From NCBI RefSeq assembly GCF_016862075.1, contig NZ_BOMG01000056.1, forward strand, positions 114,177 through 178,176: a DNA stretch of 64,000 nt, in the 5' to 3' direction. This DNA comes from Actinoplanes couchii. GTDB lineage: Bacteria > Actinomycetota > Actinomycetes > Mycobacteriales > Micromonosporaceae. Below the pieces are notes generated by a model. The model had not been told where the DNA came from and ran no database searches. It saw only the letters and a program-made list of their open reading frames with translations. The position numbers were made by a program, and so were the translations under genes. Numbering within the stretch: the first letter of the stretch is position 1; each line of letters starts with the position of its first letter. Shown one piece after another: positions 8,732 through 17,089 of this stretch.

Positions 8732-9047
8732 CCGGCATGTCTATCAGCCCGCGACGGACCGCCTTCGAGTTATCCACAGCGGGGAGTTGTCCACAGGGCA
8801 GCGGACGAAGGCCCGGCGGATCGGCAATGCTCCGGGGCGTTCAGGCGGGTTCGTTCGAAGGGGTCACCATGCAGGCGTCAGGTGGATGCACGACCCGGTT
8901 CGTCCCGGCACGAAGTGGCGTCAAACCGGCCGAGGCCGGCCCCCGCCCACCACCAGGCCGGGCCGGCTCCGGCCGGCCCGGCACCCACGTGGGGCGCGTT
9001 CGGCGAAGACGACGATCCGTTGCGGTACGGATGGAAGTCTCGGTGGC
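8732..9047. other. Intergenic region upstream of the RecQ-like gene
   Basis: A 316-bp gap between divergent genes. It holds the two DnaA-box-like sites at 8770-8795 and otherwise GC-rich sequence with no protein-like frame. A -10-like TAGACA lies 6 nt before the RecQ GTG on the minus strand, but it departs from TANNNT. Confidence 0.4.
8770..8795 (+). promoter_or_regulatory. Pair of DnaA boxes upstream of the RecQ-like gene
   Basis: TTATCCACA at 8770-8778 and TTGTCCACA at 8787-8795, in the same orientation and 17 bp apart. TTGTCCACA is the common actinobacterial variant. They lie 39-64 bp upstream of the helicase start codon, where bound DnaA could act on its promoter. Confidence 0.55.
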
Positions 9048-9446
9048 ATGACCACAACGATCGCCCAGAAGCTGCTGATCAAGCCGAACTCGACCGTCTG
9101 GCTCAACGAGCCGGCCCGGTTGCCGCTGCTCACCCCGATGCCGGAGGGCGTGCGGGAGACCGCGACCCTGGCGACCGCGAGTACGGCGGTGATGTTCGCC
9201 GAGGATGCCGCGGGTGTGCGGAATCAGCTCGAACAACATCGCCCTGATCTCGATAAGCCGGGCGCGTTCTGGATCGCCTATCCGAAGGGGAACAGGGCTG
9301 ACATCAACCGGGACTCGCTCTGGCCGATCGTCGCCGATTTCGACATGCGCCCGTGTGGCCAGGTGTCGATCGACGAGCGGTGGTCGGGGCTTCGGTTCCG
9401 GGCCAATCGTCCTGACGAGGGCCGCTTCACCGGCGGTGCGGGATGA
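9048..9446 (+). CDS. DUF3052-like protein
   Basis: A 132-residue protein with no signal peptide or membrane span. The order of elements resembles DUF3052: an N-terminal KLLIKPNSTVWLNEP segment, a central hydrophobic strand (AVMFAEDA), then AFWIAYPKGNRADINRD and a C-terminal QVSIDERWSGLRFR. Family function is unknown. The ATG at 9048 is taken because upstream codons are compositionally poor. A weak GGAAG lies near 9032. The gene runs straight into the tandem repeat that follows, and the last residues may come from it. Confidence 0.65.
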   Translation: MTTTIAQKLLIKPNSTVWLNEPARLPLLTPMPEGVRETATLATASTAVMFAEDAAGVRNQLEQHRPDLDKPGAFWIAYPKGNRADINRDSLWPIVADFDMRPCGQVSIDERWSGLRFRANRPDEGRFTGGAG

Positions 9447-9515
9447 GACGGCGGCGCGGTGAGACGGCGGTGCGGGACCAGACGGCAGTGCGGGATGAGG
9501 CCGCGGCGGCCTCCG
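9431..9515. repeat. Tandem repeat with unit about GCGGTGCGGGATGAGACG
   Basis: Four to five imperfect copies of a 17-20 bp unit (GCGGTGCGGGATGAGACGG, then GACGGCGGTGCGGGACCA, GACGGCAGTGCGGGATGA) straddle the stop codon of the DUF3052-like gene and extend into the gap. The rest of the gap to 9723 shows no gene. Confidence 0.65.
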
Positions 9516-9723
9516 GATCCGGCCGTCGCCGTCCACGGTGGGGTGGCGGCGGCCGGTTCATGTCGTCGGTGACCGACGGCCGTTCGATCGGTCGCGGTCG
9601 GGAGATCGGTTGGGCGAGCGGACGGAGAGCAGCTCGTGCGGCGGCTGACGGCGCTTCGACGGGTGACGGCCGACACGACCGATATCGCCTATGTGCCGGC
9701 CCTGCGCCCGTCCGGACCCGCGG

Positions 9724-10449
9724 TCAGCGACCGAGGACGGAGCCGCCGTTGACGTTGATGATCTGGCCGGTGACGAAGCCGCCGCCCGGGCCGACCAGCC
9801 AGCGGACCGTTTCGGCGATCTCGTCGGGCGTTCCGGCGCGCTTGATGAGGGTCGCGTCGACGCGGTGCTGGTGTCCTTCCGGGGTCATCCGGCCCAGGAA
9901 GAACTCGCTGTCGGTGACGTAACCGGGCGAGATGACGTTGGCGGTGATGCCTTCGGCGCCGAGCGAGGTGGCCAGGTCGAGGGCGTAACCGTGCAGTGCG
10001 GCCTTGGCCGCGGAGTAGGGCCCGCCGCCACCACGCTGGGCGGCGATCGAACTGGTCAGGACGATCTTCCCGCCCGGACGGCGGAGAAGCGGAAGGAGGG
10101 CGGTGGTCATGAGAACCGCGGTGAGCACGTTGGAGTCCAGGTTGGCCCGCCAGCGGTCCGCCACGCCCTGCAGGGTGCTCTCGTCCCCGGCGAGGTACGC
10201 CCCCGCGTTGTTGACCAGCACGTCGACCGGCCGACCGGCCACCGCCTCGACCACGGCCGGGATCTGGGCCGGGTCGGAGACGTCGGCGGTCACCGCGGTG
10301 GCCTGCGGTCCGATCCATGTCACGGCGTCGTCGAGCACCTCGGCGCGGCGGCCGACGATGATCACGTCGAAGCCCTCGCCGGCGAGCATGCCCGCCGTCG
10401 CCCTGCCGATCCCGGTCCCGCCTCCGGTGACAACTGCGAGTCTTGTCAT
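9724..10449 (-). CDS. SDR family NAD(P)-dependent oxidoreductase
   Basis: A 241-residue classical short-chain dehydrogenase/reductase. Cofactor-binding TGGGTGIGR lies at about 8-16, NNAGAY near 81, an SS pair in strand 5 (LTSSIA), and the catalytic YSAAK with Tyr near 145 and Lys near 149. The C-terminus GQIINVNGGS is typical. The substrate is unknown. The start ATG has a TAGGGT hexamer 7 nt upstream (10457-10462), so the mRNA may be leaderless. It is the first gene upstream of the kinase stop but on the same strand, so it is not cotranscribed into the kinase. Confidence 0.88.
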   Translation of the reverse strand: MTRLAVVTGGGTGIGRATAGMLAGEGFDVIIVGRRAEVLDDAVTWIGPQATAVTADVSDPAQIPAVVEAVAGRPVDVLVNNAGAYLAGDESTLQGVADRWRANLDSNVLTAVLMTTALLPLLRRPGGKIVLTSSIAAQRGGGGPYSAAKAALHGYALDLATSLGAEGITANVISPGYVTDSEFFLGRMTPEGHQHRVDATLIKRAGTPDEIAETVRWLVGPGGGFVTGQIINVNGGSVLGR

Positions 10450-10456
10450 GTCCTCG

Positions 10457-10462
10457 ACCCTA
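10457..10462 (-). promoter_or_regulatory. -10 hexamer TAGGGT for a likely leaderless SDR transcript
   Basis: TAGGGT on the minus strand is separated by 7 nt from the ATG at 10449. That places the expected transcription start at or next to the A of the start codon. Confidence 0.4.
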
Positions 10463-10486
10463 TCGGCGGATCTTGTAGCCGGAGTT

Positions 10487-12286
10487 TCAGAGTGCCAGGG
10501 AGAAGCCGGTGGTCCGCTTGGGCCGGGGGATCAGTTTCGGGACGGTGGCCGGGCTCTTCCGGGCCGTCCCACCGCGCCGGGGCGGCTGGCGCTTGCGCTT
10601 GTGCGCCGGTTCTCTGCCGGCCGGTGGCTGCTCGACCGTCGCCGCATTGACCGAGTCGGCGCCGGACGACACCGGTGGCCTGGTGTGCGTGGTGCCGCCC
10701 AGGACTTCGGCGCGGCACGGCAGACCGTTCAGGGTGAAGGCGAGCGGCAGCGGGTTCAGGTCCCGATAGCCACCGTGCAGGGTGACGGCCCGGGACCTGC
10801 CGCGGCCGTCGAGCACGACCCGGCGTCCGTGCTGAGCCACCGTCGCGGGGGCCGAAGCGGAAGCCGAATGCGAACCGGAGGTCGAAGCGAGGCGCTGCGA
10901 GCCGGGATAGGTGAACTCGACCCGCCACCCGGCCGTCTCGGTGGTCCGCACGCTCAGTCGCGCCTCGAAATCGGTGCCGGAGTCCCGCTTGATCTGGTAC
11001 TTGATCAGGCAGCGCCCGCGGGCCGGAGCGGCCACGGCGGGCGCGGCGGCGTCGGCCACGACGGTCTGGTCCGGCTCGGTGCCCGGTGTCTGCCGACGGG
11101 TGCTCCAGCTCGCGGTCCCGGCGAGCAGGACCAGGGTGGCCAGGGCGGCTATCGCGGGTTTCCGGTCCCGGACGCCCATCAGGCGATGCGCCGGGAGGAT
11201 GCGGCGCCGGTCGGCGAGGAAGAGGCCACCGCCGAGCGGGCGGACCGCTCCGCGGCGCAGGAGCAGACCGGCACGCAGTCGTACGGCGGTGACCGCGGCT
11301 GTGGGCCGGGCCAGACAGACGCGCAGGATCCGGCGTACACCCGAACCGGCTCCTCGGGCGGCCGGCACCGACGCCACCGCCCGGGCCACCGGCGTCGTGG
11401 GCTTTTCGCCCGGCCGCAACGGCGGGATGATCGGCCGCAGCCCCACGGTGGCGGCCAAGGCGCGGGCCAGTTCGGTCGCGGCGGGACGTTCGGCGGGGCT
11501 CTTCGCCAGGCAGCGCAGGCACAGTTCGGCGACGACGGCCGGCATCCCCTCGAGCTCGGGGATCGGTGCCGGATCGGCGTAGAGGTGGGCGCGCAGGGCT
11601 TCGGCGGTGCTCTCCGCGGGCCAGGGCATCCGCCCGGTGAGTGCCCGGTAGAGCAGCAGCCCGAGGGCGTAGACGTCGGTGGCGGGCGAGACGGCGGCGC
11701 CGCCGAGGCGTTCCGGGGCGAGGTAGGCGGGTGTGCCGAGCAGGCTGCCGTCCGCGGCCGCGTCACTCTGCCCGATCACCGCGGAGATGCCGAAGTCGAC
11801 GATCTTCGCCCCGGACCCGGTCAGCATGATGTTCGCGGGCGTGATGTCGCGGTGCACGAGGCCGTGGGCGTGGGCGGTGGCCAGCGCGGAGGCGATCTCG
11901 GCGGTGATGATGACGGCTTCCCGCCATTCGAGCGAGCCCTGCCGGCTGAGCCGGGCGCCGACGGATTCGCCGTCGTTGAGTTCCATGACCACGTAGGGGA
12001 CGGTCAGGCGTTCGGAGATCGGGGCTTCACCGAAGTCGTGGATGCCGGTGATGTGCGGGTGGCAGAGCCGGGCCGCGACCAGGGCTTCCTGGCGGAGCCG
12101 GTCCCGGAAGGCGCGGTCCTCGGCCAGCCGTGGGGAGAGCACCTTGACGGCGACGTCACGGCCCAGGATCTCGTCGTAACCGCGCCAGACCACCGACATG
12201 CCGCCGGTGCCGAGCTTCTCGACGAGGCGGTAGCGGCCGGCCAGCCGGAGCGACCCTTCGTGACCGTTTCGCTCCGTACGCCCCAT
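10487..12286 (-). CDS. Transmembrane Ser/Thr protein kinase with CBM2-like extracellular domain
   Basis: A 599-residue Hanks-type kinase. The glycine loop is LGTGGMSVVW (near 25-34), the ATP-binding Lys lies in VAVKVL, the catalytic loop is HRDITPAN (HRD near 144-146), and DFG lies near 163. A proline-rich juxtamembrane stretch is followed by one membrane span at about 378-395. The exterior part (about 424-523) starts at a Cys, contains GWRVEFTYPGSQRLAS, and closes with FTLNGLPC. This order (Cys, W, V-F-x-F/Y, LNG..C) is that of carbohydrate-binding module family 2. A basic Pro-rich tail follows. PASTA repeats, usual in cell-wall kinases, are absent. The kinase may sense a polysaccharide; ligand and targets are unknown. 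Confidence 0.87.
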   Translation of the reverse strand: MGRTERNGHEGSLRLAGRYRLVEKLGTGGMSVVWRGYDEILGRDVAVKVLSPRLAEDRAFRDRLRQEALVAARLCHPHITGIHDFGEAPISERLTVPYVVMELNDGESVGARLSRQGSLEWREAVIITAEIASALATAHAHGLVHRDITPANIMLTGSGAKIVDFGISAVIGQSDAAADGSLLGTPAYLAPERLGGAAVSPATDVYALGLLLYRALTGRMPWPAESTAEALRAHLYADPAPIPELEGMPAVVAELCLRCLAKSPAERPAATELARALAATVGLRPIIPPLRPGEKPTTPVARAVASVPAARGAGSGVRRILRVCLARPTAAVTAVRLRAGLLLRRGAVRPLGGGLFLADRRRILPAHRLMGVRDRKPAIAALATLVLLAGTASWSTRRQTPGTEPDQTVVADAAAPAVAAPARGRCLIKYQIKRDSGTDFEARLSVRTTETAGWRVEFTYPGSQRLASTSGSHSASASAPATVAQHGRRVVLDGRGRSRAVTLHGGYRDLNPLPLAFTLNGLPCRAEVLGGTTHTRPPVSSGADSVNAATVEQPPAGREPAHKRKRQPPRRGGTARKSPATVPKLIPRPKRTTGFSLAL

Positions 12287-12339
12287 GCGCCGATTCTCGC
12301 CCGATCAGCTCACCCGCCGGTGCCGCACACGAAAACCCG

Positions 12340-12475
12340 CTCGGAAACCGGCACCGACAGCCAGCCGACGGACGCGCCGGCCAGCAGGCGGCCGATGAAC
12401 GGACCCGTCAGCGAGCGGCCGGTGGACGGACCGGTTGGCGAGCGGCCGACGGACGGGCCGGCCGAAGAGAGAGCG
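12340..12475. repeat. Tandem repeats around GGCGAGCGGCCGACGGACGG
   Basis: Three or four degenerate copies of a 30-33 bp unit (for example GTCAGCGAGCGGCCGGTGGACGG-, then GTTGGCGAGCGGCCGACGGACGG-type strings) fill the gap between the kinase start and the 3' end of the spermidine-synthase-like gene. Confidence 0.6.
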
Positions 12476-12484
12476 GTGGTCTGG

Positions 12485-13993
12485 TCAACCGGCGAGAAGC
12501 TGGTCCACCGGCGCGTAGTCGTCGGTCAGGACCGGCGAGTCGCCGATGAAGGTGGTCAGCTCCGTGCCGCTGAGCACGGTCACCGGCTCCGGCAGGCCCT
12601 CCAGCCCGAGCTGGATGACGTCCAGCGGGAGCTGCGTCTTCGAGGCCAGGATCACGAAGTTGGAACCCTGGCCGCCGACCAGCGCGTCCGGTGGGGCGAT
12701 CAGGGCGACGTGCGGGAACGCGGCCGCCACGGTGGCCGTCTCGGCCCGGATGAACCGGTTCGGCGGGTAATCGATCACGTTCTGGGCGTAGATCCCGTCC
12801 GTGCGCAGCACCCGGGCCACGTCCGCGGCCATCTCCCGGGTGGCCAGGTGCCACGGAACGGCCAGGTGCCCGAAGGCGTCGCCGACGACCAGGTCGTAGG
12901 AGGTGTCCGGGCGTTCCGCCAGGCCCACCCGGGCGTCACCGACCCGCACCTTCATGTCCGGGCCGGTCTTCAGGCCGAGACTCTGCTTGTCCAGCTCGAC
13001 CAGGCCACCGTCGAGTTCGAGGACGAGCTGGTCACTGCCCGGCCGGGTGGCCCGCAGATAGTTCGGGACGGTGAACCCGCCACCGCCGAGGTGCAGGGCG
13101 TCGATCGGGGCGCCGGGCGACTTCAGCACGTTGGTGACGGCGCCGATCCACTGCACGTACTTGAATTCGAGGTAGATCGGGTCGTTCAGGTCGACGTACG
13201 AGTGGCGGGCCGAGTTGAGCACCAGGGTCCGGCCGCCCTCCCGCGACGAATCCTTCGTCACGCTCGCGCAGTGGTACGCCGTCTCCACGTCGCACGGCGT
13301 CGGCGCGGTGGCGCCCAGCCCGGCGCCGGCCAGCCCGATCGCGGCGAGCGAGGCCCGGATCTTGGGCGAGCCGGGCAGGTCCGCCTGCGTTCCGGTCCGG
13401 CGCAGCCACCAGGCCAGGGCCACGCCGCTGATCGCCAGCAGCACGGCCAGGCTCAGGATGATCGCGCTGCTCGGCATCGCCGCGACGAAGACGAACCCGG
13501 TCACCAGGGTCGCGGTGATCGCACCGAGCGTGCCGACGCTGGACAGCCGGCCCACCACCGAACCGGCCTTGCGCAGGTCGGCGAGCTGGAGTTTCACCAC
13601 CATCGGCGCGATCGTGGAGAGCACCAGCGCGGGCAGGAAGATGGCGAGCGCGGCCAGCATGAGCACGGCTGGCGCGGTGCCGCCCCGCAGCAGTTCACCG
13701 CCCCAGCGGACGAGTGGCAGCGTGACCGCGGTGCCGATGGCGCCGAGGATCAGAGCCGGCGCCAGCAGGGTCCGGGCGTCGAACCTGTCGGCGAGGCGTC
13801 CCCCGATCCACGCGCCGTAGGCGATCGCGGCCAGCGCGACTCCGATCACCGAGCTGCTGACCTGGAGGGTCACGCCGACGTAGGGCCCGACGAGGCGCAA
13901 CGCGACGATCTCCAGGACGAGGACGGCACCACTGGATCCGAACGCCAGAGCGGTCGCCAGGGCCGATGGCAGGGCACGCGGCTGGTTCTCCAC
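12485..13993 (-). CDS. Membrane-fused spermidine synthase-like protein
   Basis: A 502-residue fusion. Residues 1 to about 230 form several hydrophobic helices resembling the MFS-like domain often joined to SpeE homologues. The C-terminal part is a spermidine-synthase-type Rossmann fold with HLGGGGF near 300, an acidic strand end (LVLELDGG), VGDAR and the active-site-region YDLVVGDAFG. Soluble aminopropyltransferases have about 280-300 residues. Here the SAM-loop GGGD is GGGGF, so classical spermidine synthesis is uncertain; export or modification of a polyamine-like compound is possible. Start is GTG at 13993, with TAGCAT 7 nt upstream, consistent with leaderless translation. Confidence 0.82.
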   Translation of the reverse strand: MENQPRALPSALATALAFGSSGAVLVLEIVALRLVGPYVGVTLQVSSSVIGVALAAIAYGAWIGGRLADRFDARTLLAPALILGAIGTAVTLPLVRWGGELLRGGTAPAVLMLAALAIFLPALVLSTIAPMVVKLQLADLRKAGSVVGRLSSVGTLGAITATLVTGFVFVAAMPSSAIILSLAVLLAISGVALAWWLRRTGTQADLPGSPKIRASLAAIGLAGAGLGATAPTPCDVETAYHCASVTKDSSREGGRTLVLNSARHSYVDLNDPIYLEFKYVQWIGAVTNVLKSPGAPIDALHLGGGGFTVPNYLRATRPGSDQLVLELDGGLVELDKQSLGLKTGPDMKVRVGDARVGLAERPDTSYDLVVGDAFGHLAVPWHLATREMAADVARVLRTDGIYAQNVIDYPPNRFIRAETATVAAAFPHVALIAPPDALVGGQGSNFVILASKTQLPLDVIQLGLEGLPEPVTVLSGTELTTFIGDSPVLTDDYAPVDQLLAG

Positions 13994-14000
13994 CGCCGGG

Positions 14001-14006
14001 ATGCTA
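14001..14006 (-). promoter_or_regulatory. -10 hexamer TAGCAT for a likely leaderless transcript
   Basis: TAGCAT on the minus strand lies 7 nt before the GTG start at 13993. No Shine-Dalgarno is present at the usual position. Confidence 0.4.
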
Positions 14007-14089
14007 CCGGCGGCGCCGGGGATCGCACCTCATCGACAGGCCGCACCACACCTGTGCGAAAGCTGAAGAGATCTCAGGCGGGGCGGAGG

Positions 14090-15100
14090 TCAGAGCATGG
14101 AGAGATGTACGTGGTTGGTGTGCACCGCCGCCGGGCCGCCGCTCGCGCTGTAGGCACGCCAGCCGGTACTCGGCATCCAGATCTGCCGGTACCAGATCAC
14201 GTACATCACGCCGAGCGAACTCGCGTTCTTGACGTAGTACGCCGCGAGACGGTCGCCGTAGGCCTTGTCCCCGCCGGAGGCCGCGACGTTCTCGAAACCG
14301 CCGGAGGCCGCGGAGTGGTCACAGGCCCGGCCTTTCGGGTGCTCGCCGGAGGAGCGTTCGCTGAAGCAGACCGTGTACCGCTTGAAACCCGCTGCCTGTG
14401 CCTGCTGGTACGCGTGCAGGGTGCGCGGCGTGATGCACCCGTTCGAGGTCGGGTCCTTGACCGTGCAGGACTCCTTCGGCCAGGAGCCGTCGGAGTTGCG
14501 GGGCGCCGGCTCGGCCGCGGGCGAGTTCGGGTCGATGAAGCCACCGGCCGATCCCCCGCCGACCTCGGCCAGCGCGATCTCGGCGTCCTTCTTCCGCTTG
14601 GCCATCACGTTGACCTGACGCTGCTGCTCCTTGACCTCCGCGTCGAGGGCGGTCTTGGCCTTCGTCGAGGTCGCGATCTGCTGGCGGTAGTCGGCGAGCG
14701 TCCCGCTGTCCATCTGGGCGAGCATGTCCAGGCTCTGGATCTTCTCGATGAACTGGCTCGGGTCCGAGCTGTTGAGCAGCAGCCCGGCCGTGCTGACCCG
14801 GCCCATCTGGTACGCCCGGTTGGCGACGTGGTTGACCTGCGCGGTCAGGGCCGACGCGTTGGTCTCGGCGTCCTTGAGCGCGGTGGTCAGCAGCTTCTGC
14901 CGCTTCTGCGAGTTGGCCAGCTTCGTCTTCGCGGAGTCGTAGCCCTTGGCCGCGGTATCCAGGGCGGTGCGCAGCTTCTTCGTGCCGCCTTCGGGGTCGG
15001 CGGCATGGGCCGGGAACCCGGGCGCGACGAGGGCCACCGCGAGAACGGCGGCCAACAGCGCGAGCAGGGTTGCGAACCGGCGCGGGAGACTGGCCGCCAC
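14090..15100 (-). CDS. Secreted coiled-coil protein with ARB-07466/VldE-like C-terminal domain
   Basis: A 336-residue exported protein. The signal peptide (about 1-36) is basic then hydrophobic and ends in AHA. A long Ala/Lys/Gln-rich coiled coil follows (about 40-190), as in the N-terminal regions of actinobacterial NlpC/P60 wall hydrolases. The C-terminal part (about 205-336) has CSE-like cysteines, GRACDH near 257 and the final HTNHVHLSML. The His/Asp/HxH pattern resembles metal-binding M15-like wall enzymes and the ARB-07466 C-terminal domain. It probably acts in the envelope; no enzymatic activity can be claimed. Start is GTG at 15100, because GGAGGT lies 5-6 nt upstream. Confidence 0.75.
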   Translation of the reverse strand: MAASLPRRFATLLALLAAVLAVALVAPGFPAHAADPEGGTKKLRTALDTAAKGYDSAKTKLANSQKRQKLLTTALKDAETNASALTAQVNHVANRAYQMGRVSTAGLLLNSSDPSQFIEKIQSLDMLAQMDSGTLADYRQQIATSTKAKTALDAEVKEQQRQVNVMAKRKKDAEIALAEVGGGSAGGFIDPNSPAAEPAPRNSDGSWPKESCTVKDPTSNGCITPRTLHAYQQAQAAGFKRYTVCFSERSSGEHPKGRACDHSAASGGFENVAASGGDKAYGDRLAAYYVKNASSLGVMYVIWYRQIWMPSTGWRAYSASGGPAAVHTNHVHLSML

Positions 15101-15163
15101 AGTTACCTCCAAGTCGTGAGCGCCGGTACTTTACCGTGTCTCAGCAGGGGAAAGGGAGATCGA

Positions 15164-15937
15164 TCAGGTCGCCGAATATCCACCGTCAACGAAGAGTGTC
15201 TGTCCGGTTACCGCTTGACTTGCATTACTAGCCAGGAAAACGACACAACCGGCAAAATCGCCCGGTACGCCGTTGCGACCGATCATCGTGCGCGCGGCGT
15301 GGGATGCCACTTTCGTGGGATCGGCGAAGACCGGCTCGGTCAGTGGCGTGTGCACCACACCGGGGGCGATCGTGTTGCAGCAGACGCCGTGCGGGCTCCA
15401 CGCCTCGGCCTGCGAGCGGGTGAGGCCGACCAGACCCGCTTTGGCGGCGCCGTAGGCCCCGCTGTTCCCGTAGGCGCGGAACGCCTGCTGCGAGACGACG
15501 TTGACGATCCGGCCCCAGCCGCGGGCGGCCATCCCCGGGGCGAACGCCTGACCCAGCAGGAACGGGGCGGTCAGGTTCGCGGCGAGGGTGAGATCCCACA
15601 CGCCGTCACCCAGCTCGGCGAGCGGTGGGCGCAGGTTGACGGCGGCCGAGTTGACCAGGATGTCGGGGACGTCGTACCGATCGATGATCGTGGCGGCGGC
15701 GTTCTTGACGGCCTCCCGGTCGCCGAGATCCGCGGAGATCGCGTCCGCCTCCGCGCCGTGACCGCGCAACTCGGCCACCACCTCGGCCATCGGCGCCTCA
15801 CGGCGGGCCACCAGCACGATCCGCGCGCCGGCCCGGCCCAGGGCGAGGGCCATGGCCCGCCCGATTCCGGAACTGCCGCCGGTCACCACCGCGGTACGCC
15901 CGGAAAGTCCGAAAAGCTCACTGAGGTACGACGTCAT
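15164..15937 (-). CDS. SDR family oxidoreductase
   Basis: A 257-residue classical SDR resembling gluconate 5-dehydrogenase and 3-oxoacyl-reductase types. TGGSSGIGR lies at about 19-27, an N-S-A-A variant of NNAG near 90 (LVNSAAVN), an SQQ strand-5 end, and the catalytic YGAAK at about 162-166. The C-terminus is GQTLFVDGGY. The NNAG variant (NSAA) is unusual but tolerated. A TAGGGT hexamer 6 nt before the ATG suggests a leaderless mRNA. It is on the same strand as the coiled-coil gene, 63 bp upstream of it, but the latter has its own Shine-Dalgarno. Confidence 0.86.
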   Translation of the reverse strand: MTSYLSELFGLSGRTAVVTGGSSGIGRAMALALGRAGARIVLVARREAPMAEVVAELRGHGAEADAISADLGDREAVKNAAATIIDRYDVPDILVNSAAVNLRPPLAELGDGVWDLTLAANLTAPFLLGQAFAPGMAARGWGRIVNVVSQQAFRAYGNSGAYGAAKAGLVGLTRSQAEAWSPHGVCCNTIAPGVVHTPLTEPVFADPTKVASHAARTMIGRNGVPGDFAGCVVFLASNASQAVTGQTLFVDGGYSAT

Positions 15938-15943
15938 GACCGC

Positions 15944-15949
15944 ACCCTA
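15944..15949 (-). promoter_or_regulatory. -10 hexamer TAGGGT for the SDR gene at 15937
   Basis: TAGGGT on the minus strand, 6 nt before the ATG. It has the same sequence and nearly the same spacing as the element before the SDR at 10449. Confidence 0.4.
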
Positions 15950-16179
15950 GATCCACGGCACCCCGCCCCGCGGCCCCACCGGAATGTGATGATCCGCTCA
16001 CCCGGCGACCGCAGCCGACCAGGCGAACCCAAAGGGCGGCCGGTAAGGGGAAACAGACCAGAGGGACGACGCCGGGCCAAAGACCAAGTCAGAGACCAGG
16101 CCGAAAACCGGTCGGACGGGTCAGGGCCGGCCGGCCGGGAAGAGGGTGCCCAACGGAGGTGGTCAAGGGGTGACTTGTA

Positions 16180-16265
16180 GGCCGGCCAGGAGACGGTGGC
16201 CGGCGGAGGAGTCACAGGGTGGGCTGGTGGGCCGGCCAGGAGACGGTGGCCGGCGGAGGAGTCAC
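16180..16265. repeat. Two 36-bp direct repeats at 50-bp period
   Basis: An identical 36-bp block is at 16180-16215 and 16230-16265. It starts GGCCGGCCAGGAGACGG and ends GGAGGAGTCAC. The second copy runs into the 3' end of the IMPase-like gene and supplies its stop codon (TCA at 16262-16264). The rest of the 324-bp gap from 15938 shows no gene, only GC-rich degenerate sequence. Confidence 0.8.
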
Positions 16266-17089
16266 GAAGTGGCTGGCGGGCCGGAGGAGAAGAGGGTGGT
16301 GTGGACTGTGTTCCAGATGTCCTCGTTGGCGGCGGTCAGCAGGCCCCGCTGGTGGCCGGCCGGGCGGTGTTCCGAGCCGTCCAGGTGCCGGACCACGCCG
16401 CCGGATTCGCGGACGATCAGGGCTCCGGGGACGTGGTCCCACGGGAGGATCCGCCAGAACATGGCGAACTGCTGCTCGTCGGTGGCGACGGCCGGGTACT
16501 CGTAGCCCGCGCAGTGCCGGCCGGTGGTGAACCCGCCCAGGCCGGCGGCCGTCGAGAGCACCTGCTGGCGCAGGTCGTCGGGGAAGTACTTGTGGGCGAT
16601 CACCCCGTGCAGCGCGCCGGCGCCCGGATCGTCGGTGCGGGTCTTCACGCGGACGCCGTCGCGGTAGGCGCCGGAACCGGACTCGGCGACCGTCAGCCGG
16701 TCCGCGACCACGTCGAGGATCCAGGCCGCGGTGGTCTCGCCGTCCCGCACCAGGGCGACCATCACACAGAACGGGGTCCGCCCGGCGGCGAAGTTGTTGG
16801 TGCCGTCGACGGGGTCCACGATCCAGACCGCGCCGTCGCCGCTCAGCCGGTCCCGGACGGTGGGGTCGGCGGCGACCGCCTCCTCGCCGACGACGACCGA
16901 GCCGGGCAGCAGTGCGGTGAGCCCGCGGGTCAGCGCCTTCTCCGACTCCTGGTCGGCGATGGTGACCAGGTCACCCGGCGACTTCTGGTGGACCTCGGCG
17001 GCGGACAGGTGCTGGAAACGCGGCAGGACGATGGTGTGCGCGACCTCGCGGACGAGTTCGGCCACCTGGTCGATTATCCGGTCAGGCAC
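16262..17089 (-). CDS. Inositol monophosphatase family protein
   Basis: A 275-residue Mg2+-dependent phosphatase of the IMPase/FBPase superfamily. Metal-binding motifs are GEEA (near 68-71), WIVDPVDGTNNF (near 89) and WDHVPGALIVRESGG towards the C-terminus, all complete. Likely substrates are myo-inositol phosphate, histidinol phosphate or another sugar phosphate. The GTG start at 17089 overlaps the end of the response-regulator gene by 8 bp, so it is probably cotranslated as the last gene of the signalling operon. Its final codons and stop lie in the direct repeat at 16230-16265. Confidence 0.87.
   Translation of the reverse strand: MPDRIIDQVAELVREVAHTIVLPRFQHLSAAEVHQKSPGDLVTIADQESEKALTRGLTALLPGSVVVGEEAVAADPTVRDRLSGDGAVWIVDPVDGTNNFAAGRTPFCVMVALVRDGETTAAWILDVVADRLTVAESGSGAYRDGVRVKTRTDDPGAGALHGVIAHKYFPDDLRQQVLSTAAGLGGFTTGRHCAGYEYPAVATDEQQFAMFWRILPWDHVPGALIVRESGGVVRHLDGSEHRPAGHQRGLLTAANEDIWNTVHTTLFSSGPPATS

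Noticed and set aside
10103..16180. Very long plus-strand open frame across the SDR, kinase, synthase and coiled-coil genes
   Set aside because: It is the GC-rich antisense shadow of several minus-strand genes with clear motifs; the translation is Gly/Arg/Asp-rich and domain-free.
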